DNA from: CAYQDF01 sp964416175
GTDB lineage: Bacteria > Chloroflexota > Anaerolineae > Anaerolineales > UBA4823
Assembly: GCA_964416175.1 (NCBI GenBank)
Contig: CAYQDF010000004.1
Coordinates: 8,705 to 72,704, forward strand
Direction: 5' to 3'
DNA: 64,000 nt
Shown here: positions 60,174 to 64,000 of the stretch, in pieces
How positions within the stretch are numbered: position 1 is the first letter of the stretch
How the letters are laid out: the number at the start of each line of letters is the position of its first letter
Notes under the pieces: generated by a model
Databases searched by the model: none
The model's input: the letters and a program-made list of their open reading frames with translations, nothing else
What the model was told of the DNA's origin: nothing
Position numbers and translations under genes: made by a program

Positions 60174-60668
60174 TCAAGCTGCCTGGAAAGGCGCTTTAGA
60201 ATCAATGTCTCCAACGAAGTCCGGCAGATTCTTGTGTCCGAGCATCTGGCGGATCGCCAGTGCCTCGCCCAGGTGGTACCAGTAATGGTAGGTTGTCCGC
60301 AACAGGAACGTGCCGACGCTTGATAAACCTTTAGCCAGCGGCGCCTGGACCGTTTCTGCAGTCAGTGAATCCAGCCAGGGATCGGCGGATTCGGTCACCG
60401 TCCGCCAGGCCTGCCACATCTCCTGGAGCGGTGGAGTGCTGGCAGGTTTTCCATACGCGAGCATCTCGTTGAGCTCGGGGAAGAGCACCCTGCCCTGCGC
60501 CCGGTACAGCCAGTAGCGCTGTTCCTGCCAGGCCAGATGTCCAACGATCCAGCTGATGCAGTTCATCGGGCCCAAGCGCTGGAGAGCTTCGCTATTGGAG
60601 ACCCCGTCGAGACCGCGCAGCCACTCGCTGCGGGTGAATCGAAGCTGGTCGACCAGCGGGTGCGGCAT
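60174..60668 (-). CDS. DinB-like protein
   Basis: 164 aa four-helix-bundle protein. MNCISWIVGHLAWQEQRYW near residue 35 and TTYHYWYHLGEALAIRQMLGH near 130 supply histidines in the usual metal-ligand positions of the DinB/YfiT fold. Exact role unknown; many relatives are thiol transferases or metal-dependent. The ATG is four bases after the flavodoxin stop, with AAAGGG upstream. Confidence 0.8.
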   Translation of the reverse strand: MPHPLVDQLRFTRSEWLRGLDGVSNSEALQRLGPMNCISWIVGHLAWQEQRYWLYRAQGRVLFPELNEMLAYGKPASTPPLQEMWQAWRTVTESADPWLDSLTAETVQAPLAKGLSSVGTFLLRTTYHYWYHLGEALAIRQMLGHKNLPDFVGDIDSKAPFQAA

Positions 60669-60672
60669 GGGA

Positions 60673-61185
60673 TTACCCTTTCAGTAAATATTCAGCGATG
60701 TCTTCTGCCCAGGCTGTGATGGCTTCCCAGTCCCGATAGTCCCCAAGAGGCGCCTTGATCCCCTTTACGATCAGCTTTTCAGGCAGGTTAAGTTTCGATT
60801 GGTCCAGTTCTCCGTGGAAGAAAGCAATATCGCGCGGCTTAATTCGGTTGGCGATGGGCTGGAGCGCTTCGGGGAAGCGCCAGCCTTTCATCAACTCGAC
60901 TGGGTCGCCTTCGCCGGTTGGGCCGGAAGAGAAAAGCCAGACCGGAAGCTCGGCGAGTTTCGCCTGGTTTGATGTCAGGTACTCCGCAGCCTCTTTGCGC
61001 CACTGACCGGCATAGACCGCGCTCCCCAGCACGACCGCCCGGTACTGCGCGGGATCGCCGGCCCGATCCGCAGGCGATACCTCGACCGTATGGCCTGATC
61101 GACGGAGGACTTCCCCGATCTTCTCGGCGATCTCAGCCGTCGCGCCGTACTTGGTGGCATAGGCCACCAGGATTTTCTCCACCAT
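60673..61185 (-). CDS. Flavodoxin domain protein (HemG-like)
   Basis: 170 aa. The FMN-binding loop is AYATKYGATAEIAEKIG at residue 8, with VLGSAVYAGQWRKEA and FSSGPTGEGDP as further flavin contacts. HemG-type protoporphyrinogen oxidases have this layout, but other small flavodoxins also do. AAAGGAG is six bases before ATG 61185. It is followed by the DinB-like gene after four bases. Confidence 0.85.
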   Translation of the reverse strand: MVEKILVAYATKYGATAEIAEKIGEVLRRSGHTVEVSPADRAGDPAQYRAVVLGSAVYAGQWRKEAAEYLTSNQAKLAELPVWLFSSGPTGEGDPVELMKGWRFPEALQPIANRIKPRDIAFFHGELDQSKLNLPEKLIVKGIKAPLGDYRDWEAITAWAEDIAEYLLKG

Positions 61186-61260
61186 GCCTTCTCCTTTCCC
61201 GGGTTTGTAGTCTATGCCTAATGGTAGCACAATTTTTCCTGGAAGGCGGCCTGAGGGTGA

Positions 61261-61926
61261 CTAATTTACTAATTCTTCCCCGCTCTCAGCGTGGTGGAGG
61301 ATCAGCAGGCTGCGGAATGTCAGATCGTAAGCGCGGCGACGCGGGTCCCTCCAATCTCTTTCCAGCATCAGCCCGGTATACGCGCCCCACGTTCTGAAAT
61401 ACCTGTGGGAGAGCGGCAGGGAAAACCAACCGTTCCCTGTTTCGAGCAGTTCCCTTAAGCGGCCAATCTGCTCCTGGACATGAGGTTCCTCTTCCCAGCC
61501 GGCCTGCGCGAACAGGGCGGCCCGGATCATCTCAGTCCCTCCAAATCCCATCTCGTCTAAGATTATCCCCGCTTTTCCTGTTCCACGCTGCAGCCGATCA
61601 GTGTCTCTCTGGAGGGCCTGAAGCGCTCTGGAGAGGATCGGGTGACCCGCGTCAACACCTTTCTCACAGAGCAGCCGGATCCCTGACTCCATACTGATGT
61701 ACCCGTGAAAATCCCTCCCCAACCAGCTATCCGGCTGATATCGCTTGAAAACCTCCTTCACTGCCTGATCATCCCGGATCTTGTCTTGAAGAGCCAACAT
61801 TTGGCTTCCCGTGCGAGGCTGATTCAAGACCTCGAATCGCAGGCGATATTGGATGGAGGGGCATGCTCGCTCCAAGAGCTCTTGGGTTGTATCCTTCTCT
61901 CGAGAGTTCGATTCGTTTTTCCCCAT
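61261..61926 (-). CDS. Unknown protein, possibly a cyclase/prenyltransferase-like helical fold
   Basis: 221 aa with evenly spaced helices: SIQYRLRFEVL, VFKRYQPDSWLGRDFHGY, MESGIRLLCEKGV, GHPILSRALQALQRD and MIRAALFAQAGWEEE. The pattern of short alpha hairpins resembles terpenoid cyclase or prenyltransferase superfamily domains, but no catalytic motif is clear. The ATG at 61926 has AGGAG four bases upstream and a TTGAAT-N17-TATAGT promoter 17 bases upstream. It leads a minus-strand run of six or seven genes. Confidence 0.55.
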   Translation of the reverse strand: MGKNESNSREKDTTQELLERACPSIQYRLRFEVLNQPRTGSQMLALQDKIRDDQAVKEVFKRYQPDSWLGRDFHGYISMESGIRLLCEKGVDAGHPILSRALQALQRDTDRLQRGTGKAGIILDEMGFGGTEMIRAALFAQAGWEEEPHVQEQIGRLRELLETGNGWFSLPLSHRYFRTWGAYTGLMLERDWRDPRRRAYDLTFRSLLILHHAESGEELVN

Positions 61927-61942
61927 GTCTCTCCTCGCCAAT

Positions 61943-61971
61943 ACTATACAGCCATATCATAAAAAATTCAA
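61943..61971 (-). promoter_or_regulatory. Promoter of the minus-strand gene run
   Basis: TTGAAT (61971-61966), 17 bases, TATAGT (61948-61943). Start near 61936 gives a 10-base leader containing the ribosome binding site. Confidence 0.7.
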
Positions 61972-62034
61972 CCTTCCGAATCCCTTAACCGCTTTCCCCC
62001 CTCCCCCCTATCCTTCGTTCCCCTGCTCTCCAGA

Positions 62035-62063
62035 TTGACACCTCTCCCCTCCCATGGTATCAT
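62035..62063 (+). promoter_or_regulatory. Promoter of metK
   Basis: TTGACA (62035-62040), 17 bases, TATCAT (62058-62063) preceded by TGG (extended -10). Start near 62070 leads into the SAM-I riboswitch. Confidence 0.8.
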
Positions 62064-62095
62064 CCAGTCCAACAAACGAATAGCCTTTTCCGGCG

Positions 62096-62263
<168 letters not shown>

Positions 62264-62282
62264 GGCAGCTGTTGAATTATAG

Positions 62283-62317
62283 ATTGCCCTTTCGAAACCG
62301 GAAGGGCAATTTTCTTT
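62283..62317 (+). terminator. Riboswitch terminator before metK
   Basis: ATTGCCCTTTC (62283-62293) pairs with GAAGGGCAAT (62301-62310), followed by TTTCTTT. It lies 20 bases after the aptamer. Confidence 0.85.
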
Positions 62318-62337
62318 ACCGGAGGGTTAAATACCTT

Positions 62338-63573
62338 ATGAGTACGACTTTCATGGAATCTCCCAGCCTCATGTTCACTTCGGAATCGGTCACCGAAGGC
62401 CATCCCGACAAAATCTGCGACCAGCTCAGCGACGCCGTCCTGGACGCGTGTCTCGAGCAGGATCCGTTTTCTCGCGTCGCCTGCGAAGTCGCCACCAAGA
62501 CCGGGTTCGTGATGTTCCTGGGAGAGATCACCACACGCGCCAACATCAACTACGACGAGCTGGCGCGAAAGGTCCTGCTTGACATCGGCTACGATGACGG
62601 CGATAAAGGCCTCGATGGTAACACCTGCGGCGTCCTGGTGGCCCTCGCCCGCCAATCCGGGGACATCGCCATGGGCGTGAACCAGTCTCTGGAAACGCGC
62701 AGCACCGTGAGCGCCGAAGAAGTCGAAAGCATCGGCGCCGGAGATCAGGGCATGATGTTCGGCTACGCCTGCAACGAGACCCCGACTCTGTTGCCGCTGC
62801 CGATCTACCTGGCCCACCGCCTCACCCGCCGCCTGGCGGAGCTCCGCAAGAACGGCACCCTGCCCTGGCTGCGACCGGATGGCAAGAGCCAGGTGACGGT
62901 TGAATATTCCTACGGGCGTCCAAAGCGGGTCGATACCGTGCTGGTCAGCACGCAGCACCACCCAGACATTTCCCAGGTCGAGATCCGTAAGGCGGTGATC
63001 GACCAGGTGATTCTGCCCGTGCTGCCGCCGGGGATGGTGGACGATCATATCAAGTTTTACGTCAATCCCACCGGGCGATTCGTGATCGGCGGACCGCTGG
63101 GCGACTCCGGATTGACCGGGCGCAAGATCATTGTAGACACTTACGGCGGGATGGGACGCCACGGCGGCGGCTGTTTCAGCGGGAAAGACCCCACCAAGGT
63201 CGACCGCTCAGCGGCCTACGCGGCGCGCTGGGCAGCCAAGAACGTGGTGGCTGCCGGGCTCGCCGACCGTTGCGAGATCCAGGTCGCCTACGCCATCGGC
63301 GTGGCGCACCCCTTGAGCATCAACGTGGAGACTTTTGGCACGGGGCGCATCCCCTCCGAGCAGATCGCCGACCTCATCAACAGCCACTTCGATCTGCGCC
63401 CAGGCGCTATTATCCGGGACTTGAATCTTCGCCGCCCGATCTACCGCCAGGTGGCAGCTTACGGGCACTTCGGGCGCGACGACCTCGATCTGCCCTGGGA
63501 ACGGACGGATAAAGTAGAGATTTTGCGTGAAGCGGTTGGCCTGGAGGAGAAGATCGCCGTCCCAGCAGACTGA
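62338..63573 (+). CDS. metK: S-adenosylmethionine synthetase
   Basis: 411 aa. FTSESVTEGHPDKICDQLSDAVLDA binds ATP and methionine, GAGDQGMMFGYA and GGGCFSGKDPTKVDRSAAYA are the MAT signatures, and FVIGGPLGDSGLTGRKIIVD is the K-binding segment. The ATG at 62338 has GGAGGG upstream. It uses ATP and methionine to make SAM, and a SAM-I riboswitch in the leader closes the loop. Confidence 0.97.
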   Translation: MSTTFMESPSLMFTSESVTEGHPDKICDQLSDAVLDACLEQDPFSRVACEVATKTGFVMFLGEITTRANINYDELARKVLLDIGYDDGDKGLDGNTCGVLVALARQSGDIAMGVNQSLETRSTVSAEEVESIGAGDQGMMFGYACNETPTLLPLPIYLAHRLTRRLAELRKNGTLPWLRPDGKSQVTVEYSYGRPKRVDTVLVSTQHHPDISQVEIRKAVIDQVILPVLPPGMVDDHIKFYVNPTGRFVIGGPLGDSGLTGRKIIVDTYGGMGRHGGGCFSGKDPTKVDRSAAYAARWAAKNVVAAGLADRCEIQVAYAIGVAHPLSINVETFGTGRIPSEQIADLINSHFDLRPGAIIRDLNLRRPIYRQVAAYGHFGRDDLDLPWERTDKVEILREAVGLEEKIAVPAD

Positions 63574-63578
63574 AACCT

Positions 63579-63635
63579 CGACGGAGGACGGTTGACCGTG
63601 GACGGAAGTCTGTCTTCCGTCTACCGTCTTCCGCT
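63579..63635. repeat. Inverted seven-base repeat array after metK
   Basis: Units of about seven bases with the core ACGG (ACGGAGG, ACGGTTG, ACCGTGG, ACGGAAG) run into their complement (TCTTCCG, TCTACCG, TCTTCCG). GACGGAAG (63601-63608) and CTTCCGTC (63614-63621) form a central hairpin, and outer units can also pair with one mismatch. Related sequence follows gyrA. Confidence 0.5.
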
Positions 63636-64000
63636 CTATCCTGGTTTCTCCAGCCCATGAGCTTCTAACAAGGCTGCATCCGCCAGCAGGGATTCCGTCG
63701 CTCCATCCGCGACCACGCGACCTTCATCCAGGATGACCGTCCGCGGGAAGAGCTCGCGCACCAGATGCATGTCGTGCGTGGAGACCAGCATGGTCAGGGG
63801 CAGCTCGCGCAGCAGGTTGATCAAAGACCGCCGGGCCCGGGGATCCAGGCCGGCGGTGGGTTCATCCAGCACGAGCACCTCCGGCTGCATGGAAAGCACG
63901 GTGGCGATGGCGATGCGCTTCTTCTCCCCCACGCTCAAGTGATGGGAGACGCGGTCGAAATAAGCCTCCATGTGGACAGCGCGTAAAGCCTCCCGGACGC
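63636..64000 (-). CDS. Cobalt/nickel or ECF transporter ATPase CbiO/EcfA-like (5' truncated)
   Basis: The C-terminal part of an ABC ATPase: ALRAVHMEAYF, the signature HLSVGEKKRIAIATVL, Walker B VLVLDEPTAGLDP and H-loop STHD. The HLSVGEKKR form is typical of CbiO/EcfA. The gene continues to the right beyond the window. The 3' end lies 62 bases from metK; the genes converge. Confidence 0.85.
   Translation of the reverse strand, partial: VREALRAVHMEAYFDRVSHHLSVGEKKRIAIATVLSMQPEVLVLDEPTAGLDPRARRSLINLLRELPLTMLVSTHDMHLVRELFPRTVILDEGRVVADGATESLLADAALLEAHGLEKPG

Overview
The window is about 60% G+C and reads as chromosomal DNA of a member of the Chloroflexota, most likely Anaerolineae or a close relative. 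This rests on overall gene content: a RibXYZ-type ABC transporter under an FMN riboswitch, a System I (Ccm) cytochrome c maturation operon beside surface multiheme lipoproteins, zinc-ribbon membrane proteins, and a ribosomal protein S2 with a long acidic tail. No 16S rRNA is present, so the placement is an inference. A run of exactly ten N inside xseA shows that this is a scaffolded draft assembly. I found no rRNA, no intact tRNA, no CRISPR array, no transposase and no phage genes.

Layout. 1-4896 (+): the end of a family I CoA-transferase alpha subunit and its beta subunit, a CPBP protease, an L-lactate permease with a small membrane protein, and galactokinase. 4912-7347 (-): mutS2. 7506-10465 (+): an MFS transporter behind a leader that could hide its ribosome binding site, then the two subunits of class I fumarate hydratase. 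10529-13315: a Kelch protein (-) and a membrane sulfatase-fold protein (+). 13349-24998 (-): a histidine kinase and response regulator followed by ccmE, ccmF, ccmH, a ccmG-like thioredoxin, a CcmI-like zinc-ribbon protein, a diheme lipoprotein, ccmA, ccmB, ccmC, ccmD and a small membrane protein. 25296-30727 (+), divergent from that cluster: three large multiheme cytochromes with 8, 9 and 10 heme sites. One lipoprotein has a collagen-like stalk, the second protein is a NapC/NrfH-type membrane-anchored cytochrome, and the third lipoprotein is an internally duplicated decaheme protein with calcium-type loops and a CPxC-repeat linker.

31852-34869 (-): a three-gene riboflavin-type ABC transporter controlled by an FMN riboswitch and two successive intrinsic terminators. 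A divergent strong promoter at 34928 drives a short, highly structured transcript with a 17-codon reading frame. 35122-37243 (-): 3-hydroxyacyl-CoA dehydrogenase and thiolase. 37349-39987: HIT protein (-), then xseA, a zinc-ribbon membrane protein and xseB (+). 40046-45634: murJ (-), cutA (+) and a MacAB-type efflux system (-). 45786-48891 (+): two tandem GltD-like flavoproteins behind CRP/FNR-type palindromes. 49124-57670: gyrA (+), a small membrane protein and birA (-), and the rpsB-tsf-pyrH-frr-uppS-cdsA cluster (+). 57697-61926 (-): a run of membrane and small enzyme genes. 62035-63573 (+): metK under a SAM-I riboswitch. The window ends inside a CbiO/EcfA-type ATPase gene (-).

The functional centre is 13.3-30.7 kb. 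A two-component system sits next to a complete heme-export and ligation machine and three multiheme cytochromes that need it. Two of the cytochromes carry lipoprotein signals and one has a membrane anchor, so they could form a chain from the quinone pool to the cell surface. Electron acceptor and donor cannot be read from the sequence. A second theme is RNA-level control: two metabolite riboswitches, structured leaders, and several genes whose -10 box lies so close to the start codon that the mRNA should be leaderless.
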